Positions 31,823-39,912 of a DNA stretch of 64,000 nucleotides are shown in pieces. Every line of letters starts with the position of its first letter. The first letter of the stretch is position 1. The DNA comes from VXYL01 sp965116935 (GTDB lineage: Bacteria; Pseudomonadota; Gammaproteobacteria; Pseudomonadales; Azotimanducaceae). The stretch is taken from assembly GCA_965116935.1 (NCBI GenBank), contig OZ220737.1:4092001-4156000 (forward strand), given 5' to 3'. The notes beneath the pieces were generated by a model. That model did no database searches. It was not told the origin of the DNA and was given only the letters and a program-made list of their open reading frames with translations. A program made the translations under genes and the position numbers.

Positions 31823-32606
31823 ATGGAGGACGGCGCGGCCGGCGGGGCCGCGCACGAGTTCGCCGTGGAACTGGAGATCGACGACACGCGGACGCCGACC
31901 TGTGGGTCGGCTGCGGACAAGGGCGAGCATGTCGTGCCCGTCACGCGCGTGCGCTGCGAGGCCTGCTCGACCGGCGGCCTTGCGGGCGTCGCCGGCGCGG
32001 TTCAACGAGGTACCGGACGAGGGCTGGCGCTGGACCGCGGCGGGGTACCCGCTGCACGACCTGTGCGGCATGGTGTTGGTCGGCTGGTCCGATCCGACGG
32101 ACGGAGTACGGGGTGCTCAAGAGGAAGGAGGCGGATTTTGTCGAAGGGGTGGCGGCGGCAGGGCGCGAACGCGAGCTGTTGGTCTGGAGTCTGGGCCGGT
32201 TGAGGACGATTGCCGCGGCAGCACGGCAAGCCTACTCCGGGGAGCGAGGGTCACGGAGTTCCTCGGCACGGTGCTGCCTGCGATCGGGGATGTGCTGTCG
32301 TTCGGGGCGAGCCCCTTGGGCCACTGCGAATCGTTGGGGCTGGCGGCGGCTGCCGGCGCGGACGGCTTTGGCTGCGGCGCTTGAGCGCGCGGGACTTGCC
32401 CGATGGCTGGACGTGTACCGAGCGGACGTGGAGGCGTTCGGGCGCCGGCTGGGCCGATGGGAGTCGTTGGGCGAGTTCGTTACCTTCGTTCGGCACGTGA
32501 ACGCCTGCTTTGGGGCATCGGAGTCGTACGGTGGGAGGGGGGCGAGGCCATTCACTACCGGATGGCGGACGGTGACGTGCTGTTCGGCGCTGCGGAGGGC
32601 GGTTAG
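31823..32606 (+). pseudogene. Multiply frameshifted hypothetical gene
   Basis: Coding-like segments follow one another in changing frames: FAVELEIDDTRTPTCG and VTRVRCEACS; FNEVPDEGWRWTAAGYPLHD; EYGVLKRKEADFVEGVAAAG and ARQAYSGE; VTEFLGTVLPAIGDVLSFGA; LARWLDVYRADVEAFGRRLG with FVRHVNACFGAS; and WGIGVVRWEGGEAIHYRMAD. Together they would make about 250 residues of one protein with a Cys-x-x-Cys-like start. I recognise no family. At least four frameshifts indicate decay (or local assembly error). The 3' end overlaps the convergent gene by 4 bp. Confidence 0.45.
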
Positions 32607-33688
32607 CCGGAACGTCGGGGAGCCAGTGGTTCGGGGCCCGCGCCCGCCATGGGCGCGGGCTGTGCCGGCCGGTCAGCGGTGGTTGCGAACGGGTCCAGGG
32701 AGGCGTCATGCACCACGATGGGCGACCTGGTCGTCCGTTCCACCACGGCGAGCCCCATCCCGCAGAGTCCGTTGCTGATGCACGTTGGGACCGACAGGGC
32801 GCTCGCCAATTCGGCCGGCGGGCCGAGGTCGTCGAGGAAGACGAGCTCGAACTCGAGCGGCGGTTCCACCTTGAGCCCGCGCGCTCGCATTGCGTTGGCA
32901 ATGGCGCGCTTGCCTTCGCGGCTGCCCAGGACATCCTCGTGATGCTGGAGATCCGCAAGCAGCCTGCGGGCCCAAAGCGTGCAAAGGACGCTGGAGCCGT
33001 CTCCTGTGGTGCCTCCGAGGAGCGGAGCGATGGCGGCACCGCCGAGGTGCGGGGTGTAGTTGACGTTCTTGCGTCTCAGTTCGCGGACCTGGACATCCGA
33101 GAGTTGGTCACCCTGAACGCCATGCAGCGTCTTCGCTTCGATGAGTTCCGGCCAGTTCGAGTGGACGATCCCAAGAAGCTCCTGGGTGACCCATTCGATG
33201 CCGCCGGGCGGAGGGTGTCGTCTGACGTCGATGAAGTAGGTGTCCAGCGGCGCGACGATAGCCAGCAGCAGGTAGTCCGAGCGTTGCACGAATCCGTCTG
33301 CGGCGTACCCGGTGCCGAGGTGGAAGTGGTGCATGCCGTAGTGCCAGAGCAGACCGTCCCGACTCCTGCCGCCCGTCGCGTGGCGGACGTTGCGGCTGAG
33401 GAAGCCGTTGACGTTTCGTCCCTCCGTGAGAAGTTGGCGCAAGCGAAAGACCGCGAACCACGGGGCGCGGCCGGCTGGGTCGTCACCGCTTTCCTGGGCG
33501 AGTCGCCCCAGCGAGGCGTGAGTCTCGTCCGAGAAGTGGACTCGGCGTGGTGCAGGCTGGATCCGGCGGAGCATCATCTCCAGGTAGCAGACCGCCAGCC
33601 GGTCGACCGACGCCGAACGGGAGTAGGCGACGCCCTGGTGGTCGAATTGGCGGCGTATCAAGCGCGACAGGTCGGCGCGGAGTCGCAT
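32603..33688 (-). CDS. Hypothetical protein with H-Y-G-x-H-H-F-H-L motif
   Basis: The product is 361 residues, soluble, with an intact frame. The middle part has GLLWHYGMHHFHLGTG followed by SDYLLLAIVAPLDTYFIDV and EWVTQELLGIVHSNWPELIE. The clustered His residues could bind metal or form an active site. The C-terminal part has GGAAIAPLLGG and ELVFLDDLGPPAELASALSV. I do not recognise the family. It lies convergent with a decayed gene in the right part of island B. Confidence 0.65.
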   Translation of the reverse strand: MRLRADLSRLIRRQFDHQGVAYSRSASVDRLAVCYLEMMLRRIQPAPRRVHFSDETHASLGRLAQESGDDPAGRAPWFAVFRLRQLLTEGRNVNGFLSRNVRHATGGRSRDGLLWHYGMHHFHLGTGYAADGFVQRSDYLLLAIVAPLDTYFIDVRRHPPPGGIEWVTQELLGIVHSNWPELIEAKTLHGVQGDQLSDVQVRELRRKNVNYTPHLGGAAIAPLLGGTTGDGSSVLCTLWARRLLADLQHHEDVLGSREGKRAIANAMRARGLKVEPPLEFELVFLDDLGPPAELASALSVPTCISNGLCGMGLAVVERTTRSPIVVHDASLDPFATTADRPAQPAPMAGAGPEPLAPRRSG

Positions 33689-33729
33689 GATTCGACGGTC
33701 TCTCCTGCCCTGACAGCGCAGAGGCGGGG

Positions 33730-33945
33730 CTATGGTTGCCGGGTCAGCGCCCAGGCCAAGGCGGCGGCAGACAGGGCGACTACGACGACGGCGACGAGGC
33801 GCCGGGTGGTGCGTTCGGCGCGACGGCGGCGGGTCTCCGCGCGAATGAACGCGGCGACGCCCACAGCGGCGCTGATCAGTCCCGATGCGATTGCGACGAT
33901 TTCCAAAACGACCTCTATCTCCGTTGGTGGAGGGTGTCCATGCAC
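33730..33945 (-). CDS. 71-residue membrane protein
   Basis: Two hydrophobic segments (EIVAIASGLISAAVGVAAFI and LVAVVVVALSAAALAWAL) flank a basic loop (RAETRRRRAERTTRR), the layout of a small two-span inner-membrane protein. AAGGGA lies about 8 bp before ATG 33945. It starts 41 bp after the stop region of the neighbouring frame on the same strand side of the island end. No family is recognised. Confidence 0.5.
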   Translation of the reverse strand: MHGHPPPTEIEVVLEIVAIASGLISAAVGVAAFIRAETRRRRAERTTRRLVAVVVVALSAAALAWALTRQP

Positions 33946-33967
33946 CGAATCCCTTGCCGGTGGCGAG

Positions 33968-34102
33968 ATGGACCGCTTGCTGCCCGAATTGCCGGGACTG
34001 CGGTTGCCTTCGCTCAGGGAGCGTCGGCAGCGATCACCGACCCGTAGTGGAAAAGCATACAGTATAACGGAGGAACGCGAGGCGCTGCTCCGCCGCGCGT
34101 AG
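33968..34102 (+). CDS. Short ORF, 44 residues
   Basis: The frame MDRLLPELPGLRLPSLRERR (then a basic, Glu-rich end) has coding-like composition but only a weak ribosome site (GGCGAG). It may be a fragment of a lost island gene. Confidence 0.25.
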   Translation: MDRLLPELPGLRLPSLRERRQRSPTRSGKAYSITEEREALLRRA

Positions 34103-34407
34103 CAGGTCTCAGAGGACTTCGGTGTCCTTCACGGACCAGGTTCCCCTGCTACGGTTTGCAATGCTCGACGCAGACCAAGGAGCGTTTCCTCGGCACGGGC
34201 GTCACCGTCGTACCTGGACTCCAGCACTAGCACCTGGGGGCTGCGACCTTGTTCGCTCGGTGCGTTTGGGTGATCCATCGCGCCAGATTGGTCAACGGGC
34301 CATGACCTGCACGTTGCTCGTATCCGCTAGAGCGGCGTCGAATCGTGTGCCTGATCGTCGACCGAGCAGTCGACCCGGAAGGGAGGAGAGACCGTACGCC
34401 CCGGGGT

Positions 34408-34430
34408 GAATCGGCGTGAGATGCCGATTC
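34408..34430. other. 8-bp hairpin near the island end
   Basis: GAATCGGC and GCCGATTC flank a 7-bp loop, 16 bp before the arm-type repeat. It may be a terminator isolating the tRNA locus or part of the attachment region. Confidence 0.3.
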
Positions 34431-34445
34431 AAGACCTTCATTGTT

Positions 34446-34468
34446 GTGGTACGAATTGTGGTACGGGT
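34446..34468 (+). repeat. Paired arm-type repeat, right end of island B
   Basis: GTGGTACGAATTGTGGTACG plus GGT matches the left-end repeat (7,748-7,770) in 19 of 23 positions, in the same orientation, with the same 13-bp spacing of its two units. Confidence 0.55.
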
Positions 34469-34497
34469 GATGCAACTCATTGTTTTTATTGCGCTAT

Positions 34498-34511
34498 TGG
34501 CGGAGAGGGAG
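34498..34511. repeat. att repeat 3: 3' end of tRNA-Ser
   Basis: TGGCGGAGAGGGAG, the intact attB-type copy. Exact copies at 1,088 and 7,601 delimit the tandem islands. Confidence 0.8.
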
Positions 34512-34586
34512 GGATTCGAACCCTCGATAGGGGTTACCTATACACACTTTCCAGGCGTGCTCCTTCAGCCGCTCGGACACCTCTCC
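34498..34586 (-). tRNA. tRNA-Ser(GGA)
   Basis: The 89-nt RNA has acceptor arms GGAGAGG and CCTCTCC, the long variable arm of class II tRNAs, a GGTTCGAAT T-loop region, anticodon GGA in CCTGGAAAG and an encoded 3' CCA. The 3' end serves as the attachment site for the two islands to its left and remains intact. It follows the SRP RNA by 3 bp and is probably co-transcribed with it. Confidence 0.95.
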
Positions 34587-34589
34587 GAT

Positions 34590-34703
<114 letters not shown>

Positions 34704-34933
34704 ATCGATGCCCCTCGTGGGCAGAGGCCAAGCTTACGGCGTTTGGCCCTGAAAATAAACCGCGCGAAACAGGTGGATGCGTGCTCGATTTGCGCCGAAC
34801 GCGTCCTACGCCGACAACGAGCGACGCTCGATGCCTCGAGCCATAACGAATTTTCCCGGTCCGGCTTTCGCTGCGGTGTTCGCGGGCGTATAGTCTCCAA
34901 TACTGGATGAACGGCCACGCTTAGGAGCGTCCG

Positions 34934-35830
34934 CTGAACGCTGCCGCCGAAACTGCCCAGTCCCTTTCTCCGACCCTCACGCTCGGCAACGCTCGGCTGT
35001 TTGCTGCCGATTGCTTCGACTGGCTTGCAGCGCAATCGTCGCAGAGCGTTCATGCGGTGGTGACTGACCCGCCGTATGGGTTGGTCGAGTATTCGCCCAT
35101 GGAGCAGCGCAAGTTGCGCGCTGGTCGTGGCGGCGTTTGGCGCCTGCCCCCGTCTTTCGATGGGTGTCGGCGTTCGCCCTTGCCACGCTTCACGACGTTG
35201 ACACCTGCCGATCTCAAAGTGATGGAGAGGTTCTTCGAAGAGTGGGGGCGTGAGCTCTACCGTGTGGTGGTGCCCGGTGCCCATGTGATGGTGGCGTCCA
35301 ATCCGCTGCTGGCGTTCCGGGTGTCGGCAAGTTTGGTTCGCGCCGGCTTCGAGCCGCGAGGGGAAATCGTCCGGCTGGTCACGACCATGCGGGGCGGTGA
35401 CCGACCCAAGAATGCCCATGTGGAATTCGCCGACGTTTCGGTGATGCCGCGTTCGCGGTGGGAGCCTTGGATCCTTGTGCGCAAGCCGTTCTCTGGGCGG
35501 GTTCAAGACAACCTGAGGCGCTGGGGCACAGGCGGTCTGCGCCGCGTGTCGAAGGACAAGCCGTTCGCGGACGTGATCGAGTCTGCGCCTACCAGGCGCG
35601 CGGAGCGCGCTCTTGCTCCTCACCCTTCACTCAAGCCGCAAGCGCTGCTGCGTCAACTGGTGCGTGCGTCGTTGCCCTTGGGGGAGGGTACGGTGCTAGA
35701 TCCGTTCGCAGGCTCGGGCTCCACCTTGGCGGCGGCGGAGGCCGTTGGCTATGCCAGCATCGGCGTGGAGAGCGATCCGCACTACGTCGAAGTCGCTAGA
35801 ACGGCAATCTCCAAGCTCATTGCGCTTTGA
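34934..35830 (+). CDS. Type II DNA methyltransferase (DPPY class)
   Basis: The product is about 298 residues. Catalytic motif DPPYG lies near residue 44. The SAM-binding motif DPFAGSGSTLAAAEAVGY is near the C-terminus, giving the motif order of beta-class amino-methyltransferases (N4-cytosine or N6-adenine). The first residues (TLTLGNARLFAADCFDWLAA) are the usual start. No ATG, GTG or TTG lies before them: AGGAG (34,923-34,927) is followed 6 bp later by CTG 34934, the likely start, unless GTG 35057 is used, which would remove the segment just before DPPY. The gene converges on a nuclease gene 14 bp away, forming a restriction-modification pair. Confidence 0.88.
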   Translation: MNAAAETAQSLSPTLTLGNARLFAADCFDWLAAQSSQSVHAVVTDPPYGLVEYSPMEQRKLRAGRGGVWRLPPSFDGCRRSPLPRFTTLTPADLKVMERFFEEWGRELYRVVVPGAHVMVASNPLLAFRVSASLVRAGFEPRGEIVRLVTTMRGGDRPKNAHVEFADVSVMPRSRWEPWILVRKPFSGRVQDNLRRWGTGGLRRVSKDKPFADVIESAPTRRAERALAPHPSLKPQALLRQLVRASLPLGEGTVLDPFAGSGSTLAAAEAVGYASIGVESDPHYVEVARTAISKLIAL

Positions 35831-35844
35831 CGCCTAGGCCCTTC

Positions 35845-36450
35845 TCAAGCTCGATATACCCAGCTCTCGCGCAGTTTTGCGATTCCGCGTCGATCCAAGG
35901 TTGCCGTGCGGGTGCCCAGTTCGCTCCTTGCGTTCCTGCGGAAGTCGTCTACCGTGACGTGGCCAAGATAGATTTCCGAGAAAACGGTTGGAGCACGTGC
36001 CACGGCTGGCTGAGTCTCCTGGTCGATTCGGTAGACGAACACGCACATCCATTGCTCCCGTGCTCCGTGTGTATCCACGGCGCCACCGGGCTTCCTGGTG
36101 GTCTTCACCTCGACGCCGTGTTCGCCGGATTGCACCGCGTCGCTGGGGTAACGCCCGCCAACGATAAGGTCCGGATGTCCGTTGTGGTAGCGGTTTTCGA
36201 CGAGCACACGTGAGTGCTGGGCAAGACTCGCGGTGAGTAGGTCCGAGATCAAGCCGGACATCGCGGCGGGGCGCAGCATGTCGTCGAAGCGCCGTAGCCC
36301 TTTCTTGATCAGCGACGTGTTGACGTCGTGGAAGAAGTCATAGACATCCTGCATGGCGGAGGCGATATCCCGTATGCGCAGTTCGTAGGGCAGGGGCAAA
36401 TTCTCATTGAACCGCCGTGGGTCAGGTTCGGCTCGGGTGAGGTCTGTCAC
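35845..36450 (-). CDS. Putative type II restriction endonuclease, PD-(D/E)xK fold
   Basis: The product is 201 residues. The segment NRYHNGHPDLIVGGRYP followed by GVEVKTTRKPGG has the D...E-x-K active-site pattern of PD-(D/E)xK nucleases. The N-terminal half is helical. It lies tail to tail with the DPPY methyltransferase, which supports a restriction role at the site that enzyme protects. GTG 36450 overlaps the TGA of the upstream SDR-type gene by 4 bp (GTGA), so the nuclease is translated behind that gene, not from its own promoter. Specificity cannot be read. Confidence 0.78.
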   Translation of the reverse strand: MTDLTRAEPDPRRFNENLPLPYELRIRDIASAMQDVYDFFHDVNTSLIKKGLRRFDDMLRPAAMSGLISDLLTASLAQHSRVLVENRYHNGHPDLIVGGRYPSDAVQSGEHGVEVKTTRKPGGAVDTHGAREQWMCVFVYRIDQETQPAVARAPTVFSEIYLGHVTVDDFRRNARSELGTRTATLDRRGIAKLRESWVYRA

Positions 36451-37130
36451 CGTTGCGCCCACCCGCCGGAGAAGGGGAAGGCTTGGCCGACCAGGAAGCC
36501 GCATTCGTCGCTGGCGAGGAACAGGGCGAACATGGCGTCTTCGCGGGGGGTTCCCAGGCGGCCGGCCGGCACCTGACGCCTGAGCGAAGCCACGAACGAT
36601 TCCTTTTGCATGAGTTCGGGCGGATAGTAGTCGGGGTTTTCGACGTAGTTCTGGGCGATGAGGTTCACCTGCACGTTGTGGGGGGCGACCTCCACGCCGA
36701 CCGCCTGCACGTAGCCCACTTGGGCTGCGCGGGCTGCGGAGTAGGCGGCTACCGTCTTGAGGCCGCGGAGGGCCGTGGCGCTGCCGTAGACGACGATCTT
36801 GCCGGCGCGGCGTTCGATCATCTGCGGCAAGACGGCTTGGGTCAGCCAATGCAGTGGGTGCACCATCATGTCGAACGGCGTGCGCCAGTTGTCGCCTGTG
36901 AGCTCTGTCACCGGTGTGCCGCCGAAGTTGGGCGAGGCGAGGTTTGCCACGAGAACGTCGACGCGGCCGCTTTCGGCGATTAGTTGCCGACAGGCGTTGG
37001 GGGTGTCGAGGGCGCGGCTGTCGGCGACCACGTGCGCGCCTTCCTCGCGAAACACCTCCGCGGTGATGGGCCCCATGAAGTCGTCCGCTTGGGTCACCAC
37101 AACGCGCTTGTCTTGCAGTCTTCCTGACAC
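36447..37130 (-). CDS. Halohydrin dehalogenase-like SDR protein
   Basis: The 227-residue product has the SDR fold but not the cofactor motif T-G-x(3)-G-x-G. In its place is T13-QADD-F18-M-G20, the T-x4-F-x-G signature of halohydrin dehalogenases. The catalytic triad is S117, Y130, R134 (S-x12-Y-x3-R), also that family's signature, where Arg replaces the SDR Lys. Family knowledge: these cofactor-free enzymes open vicinal halohydrins to epoxides and halide. GTG 37130 has AGGAG about 8 bp upstream and follows the previous stop by 1 bp. An ordinary SDR with a lost NAD site is the alternative. Confidence 0.8.
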   Translation of the reverse strand: MSGRLQDKRVVVTQADDFMGPITAEVFREEGAHVVADSRALDTPNACRQLIAESGRVDVLVANLASPNFGGTPVTELTGDNWRTPFDMMVHPLHWLTQAVLPQMIERRAGKIVVYGSATALRGLKTVAAYSAARAAQVGYVQAVGVEVAPHNVQVNLIAQNYVENPDYYPPELMQKESFVASLRRQVPAGRLGTPREDAMFALFLASDECGFLVGQAFPFSGGWAQR

Positions 37131-37131
37131 G

Positions 37132-38256
37132 TCATTGCTCCTGGTTTGATCGGGTCGCGGTGAAATGAAAGATGTCGCCCTGGCTTGTTTCCGTTTGTCC
37201 GTGCATCCGGTCACCGTCGACGACGGCAGTCATGAGGATGGGGAAGGGCACCAGAAAGCGCAGAAACAGGGCTCGGCCGCTCACCGCCACCGTTTCGGCT
37301 TCTGGCAAGCCGAGCTGGGACCCCGCCGTGGCCACCAGACGATCGCCGTCTTTCGAGAAGTCGACGGCACCCATCCTGCGCCACACCAATCGCGCCGACC
37401 GGATCGTCCGCGACATCCTTGCTGCGGCCGGGTCGGGGGCCATTTCGCGTTCCACATCGATGTCCCAGCGTCCAACCACGTCGGCATCGGGCCCGGAGGC
37501 GCTGTCCGCCTCCTCTAGCAGTGTGACCCAGGCAGATTCCGCAGGCATGTGCTGCAGCATGCCGCTGTACACGACACCATGCGGTGCATGCAGCACGGTG
37601 GCGAGGAGGGAGAAGTCCTCGTCACACTCACGGGCTTGACGCAGGAGCCGCCGGAAGCTGCGGATGTACTCCTCCGCGAGCCCCTTGCGGTTCGGCGTGC
37701 CGAAGAAGAGGGACTCGCCGCCATCGACGGTGCCGAACTGCTCGTCCCGGAGCATGTCGTAGCGTTCCACGAGCAGGCGCGGGAACAGCTCGTAGTCGCC
37801 GGTCGCATGCACCATCCATTGGCGTTCCATCTCTTCGTTCGGGACGCGCCCTTCGCCGGCGAGCATGGCACCGAGGAGGTTGCCGGTCTGGCGCCGCACG
37901 TTGTCGGCGATCAGGAAGAACGCCTGCTGGCGAGCGGTGAGGGCAGCCGCCTCCATCGCCCGCGCCTGCTGCTCGGAGAGCAGGTTCGAGCGTTCCATCT
38001 CGTTTCGGTTGCGGGCGATTTCCTCCTGCTGGACGAAGAGGCCCACAACCAGCCAGAGAAACGCCACCGGTGCGAAGAACCCCTCCAGGAAGCCGCCGAT
38101 GGTGTCGGCGTCAAGGCTGAAGAACGCCCAGCCACCGGCGCTGGCGATGTAGACCAGGCCGCCCAGGATCCATAGCGCCGTGACGAGCACGCCGCCCCAA
38201 ATGCGCCGGTCCCAGTCGGGCAACAGGCGTTTGTGTGGCTCGGAATCTCGGCTCAC
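37132..38256 (-). CDS. Two-span membrane protein of unknown function
   Basis: The product is 374 residues. Two membrane segments lie at about residues 20-42 (WGGVLVTALWILGGLVYIAS) and 52-75 (GFFAPVAFLWLVVGLFVQ), followed by a coiled-coil (QQEEIARNRNEMERSNLLSE) and a 250-residue cytoplasmic or periplasmic domain. This topology recurs in proteins of unknown function from Proteobacteria. The stop is 1 bp before the GTG of the dehalogenase-like gene, so they form an operon with the nuclease gene. It is divergent from the crotonase at 38,346. Confidence 0.75.
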   Translation of the reverse strand: MSRDSEPHKRLLPDWDRRIWGGVLVTALWILGGLVYIASAGGWAFFSLDADTIGGFLEGFFAPVAFLWLVVGLFVQQEEIARNRNEMERSNLLSEQQARAMEAAALTARQQAFFLIADNVRRQTGNLLGAMLAGEGRVPNEEMERQWMVHATGDYELFPRLLVERYDMLRDEQFGTVDGGESLFFGTPNRKGLAEEYIRSFRRLLRQARECDEDFSLLATVLHAPHGVVYSGMLQHMPAESAWVTLLEEADSASGPDADVVGRWDIDVEREMAPDPAAARMSRTIRSARLVWRRMGAVDFSKDGDRLVATAGSQLGLPEAETVAVSGRALFLRFLVPFPILMTAVVDGDRMHGQTETSQGDIFHFTATRSNQEQ

Positions 38257-38345
38257 TTTGCGTCTTCGTCAGGCCCTTGCGGCGGCCCCTATGCTACATT
38301 CGCTCGCCTTCGCCAAGGGCGATCCAATCAGACGGGGAGTAGCGC

Positions 38346-39248
38346 ATGAGCGGTTTCGACAGCATCGAGTACGAGGTGGAGGACGGTCGCGCCCGCATCA
38401 CCCTGAACCGGCCCGAGAAGCTCAACGCGCTGTCGCTCAAGCTGCAGTCGGAACTGAACGAGGCCCTGTGGGAGGCGGACAACAACATCGACGTCCATTG
38501 CGTCATCCTGCGCGGCGCCGGGCGCGCCTTCTCCGCCGGCTACGACCTCACTGGCGCCGACGGCAACATCCCGGTCTCCCGCGTGCAGTCGCAGGAAAAC
38601 AACTACCGCGGCGGTCGCAGCATCGACGACGACGCTTGGCAACTCGAACGCGCCCAGCGCTACCGCATGGCGCTGTTCGACATGCACAAACCCACCATCG
38701 CCCAGGTACACGGCTACTGCCTCGCCGGTGGCACGGATGTGGCGCTGCTGACCGACATGATCATCTGCGCCGACGACGCCCTGTTCGGCTTCCCGCCAGC
38801 CCGCGACCTCGGCGCCTTGCCGAACAACATGTGGCTCTACAACGTCGGCCCGCAATGGGCCAAGCGTTTGATGCTGACCGGCGACATGATTTCTGGCGCC
38901 GAAGCGCAGCAGATCGGCCTCGTGCTGAAAGCCGTGCCGAAGGAACACCTCGAAGCCGAAGTGGAACAGCTCGCCGACCGCCTTTGCCTGATCGACCCGG
39001 ACCTCCTCTCCACCAACAAGCGCATCATCAACATGGGCCTCGAACTCATGGGTGCCCGAACCTTGCAGCGCATGGCCGCGGAAAACGATGTGCGTGGCCA
39101 CAACGCCAAGGCTGCCGACGGCTTCCGCCAGGCCGTGGCGGAGAAGGGCCTTCGCGATGCCTTGCGGGAGCGCGACGGCAAGTTCGGCGACGGCCGTGTG
39201 CGCGTCAACGGGCCGGAAATCCGGGATGAGAAGGGGCATTTGGTGTAG
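38346..39248 (+). CDS. Enoyl-CoA hydratase/isomerase family protein
   Basis: The 300-residue product is a crotonase-fold enzyme: ITLNRPEKLNALSLKL opens the domain, the oxyanion-hole motif GRAFSAGYDL lies near residue 60, HGYCLAGGTDVALLTDMIIC is the second conserved block, and FPPARDLGALPNNMWLYNVG follows. It acts on acyl-CoA thioesters in a beta-oxidation-like or side-chain pathway; the exact reaction is not determinable. GGGGAG precedes ATG 38346. A paralogue is at 39,913. Confidence 0.9.
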   Translation: MSGFDSIEYEVEDGRARITLNRPEKLNALSLKLQSELNEALWEADNNIDVHCVILRGAGRAFSAGYDLTGADGNIPVSRVQSQENNYRGGRSIDDDAWQLERAQRYRMALFDMHKPTIAQVHGYCLAGGTDVALLTDMIICADDALFGFPPARDLGALPNNMWLYNVGPQWAKRLMLTGDMISGAEAQQIGLVLKAVPKEHLEAEVEQLADRLCLIDPDLLSTNKRIINMGLELMGARTLQRMAAENDVRGHNAKAADGFRQAVAEKGLRDALRERDGKFGDGRVRVNGPEIRDEKGHLV

Positions 39249-39293
39249 GCGACGCGGATTGCTGGGCACGGCTATCGACAGGGAAAAGGCAGC

Positions 39294-39551
39294 ATGGGTG
39301 TGAAGCGGACTTTTTTCGTCACGGCTTGCTGGGATGAGGACGCCGAGGTGTTCTGGTCGGAGAGCGACATCAACGGCCTGCATATCGAAGCGGCGACGTT
39401 TGAGGAATTCCAGTCCCTCGTTGAGGAACTCGCGCCCGACCTGATCTTCGAGAATCACCTGCGCCATGAAGAGCTCGGCGCAACTCGATTGAAGGACCTG
39501 ATTCCGTCGGTTGTCCTGCGTGCTCCCGAACTCGGCACCAGCAGTGCCTGA
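39294..39551 (+). CDS. DUF1902 antitoxin-like protein
   Basis: The 85-residue product (FFVTACWDEDAEVFWSESDI, then GLHIEAATFEEFQSLVEELA) is a DUF1902 protein, related to the HicB half-fold. An AAAAGG box precedes the ATG. The next gene, starting 3 bp after the stop, encodes a HicA-like double-stranded RNA-binding-domain toxin, so this is probably the antitoxin of the pair, arranged antitoxin first. Confidence 0.82.
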   Translation: MGVKRTFFVTACWDEDAEVFWSESDINGLHIEAATFEEFQSLVEELAPDLIFENHLRHEELGATRLKDLIPSVVLRAPELGTSSA

Positions 39552-39554
39552 GAG

Positions 39555-39749
39555 GTGGCAGAAGGCTACTACCGAGCGGTGACGGACGAGCTTTCGCGGC
39601 TTGGATTCAGGCGCGTGAGAGGCGGCAAGGGCTCCCATGAAAAGTGGCGGGACGAAGGCGCGAGGACGATGACCGTCCCGCGGCATTTGAGAAGCCGTCA
39701 CACCGCCAACGCGATCCTGCGAGATGCTGGGAGCCAGATTCGGTTCTGA
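39555..39749 (+). CDS. HicA-like toxin
   Basis: The 64-residue product has the compact HicA pattern: LSRLGFRRVRGGKGSHEKWR with the catalytic-type His in G-S-H, followed by MTVPRHLRSRHTANAILRDA. Family knowledge: HicA toxins cleave mRNA and are neutralised by a partner such as the DUF1902 protein just upstream. GTG 39555 starts 3 bp after the upstream stop, so expression is coupled. Confidence 0.82.
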   Translation: MAEGYYRAVTDELSRLGFRRVRGGKGSHEKWRDEGARTMTVPRHLRSRHTANAILRDAGSQIRF

Positions 39750-39780
39750 ACGCCGGGCGAGTTGGCGCTGCGGGAACCCC

Positions 39781-39805
39781 GCGCCCCTCGTGTGTCGAGG
39801 GGCGC
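39781..39805. terminator. 10-bp hairpin after the toxin gene
   Basis: GCGCCCCTCG and CGAGGGGCGC flank TGTGT, 31 bp after the HicA-like stop. No U-run follows; terminator or REP-like role is inferred. Confidence 0.4.
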
Positions 39806-39912
39806 GCAGGCTGTGCCCAACGCTTGAGTTTTCGTCAAATCGCCGGCCAGCCGGGTAAGATGTGGCAACGGTCCCGGTGGCAACATCGGGGGAAGACGGG
39901 CGAGGGAGAGCG

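Larger units (their letters stand above)
7601..34497. mobile_element. Genomic island B (tRNA-Ser proximal island)
   Basis: This 26.9-kb island is bounded by the tRNA 3'-end repeat at 7,601 and the tRNA itself at 34,498. An intact DUF4102-type integrase lies at the left end. Arm-type repeats of the form GkGGTACGA-TTG-kGGTACG occur at both ends (7,748 and 34,446). Its own cargo is remnants of IS66 and recombinase genes, the GMC/patatin pair, the metalloprotease with a small secreted protein, a recombinase module and three hypothetical genes. A third element of about 12.4 kb is inserted inside its protease gene. Confidence 0.75.
34103..34497. other. Right terminal segment of island B
   Basis: No gene is recognised in these 395 bp. 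They hold a hairpin (34,408-34,430) and the second GTGGTACG arm-type repeat (34,446-34,468) before the tRNA-Ser junction. Confidence 0.45.
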
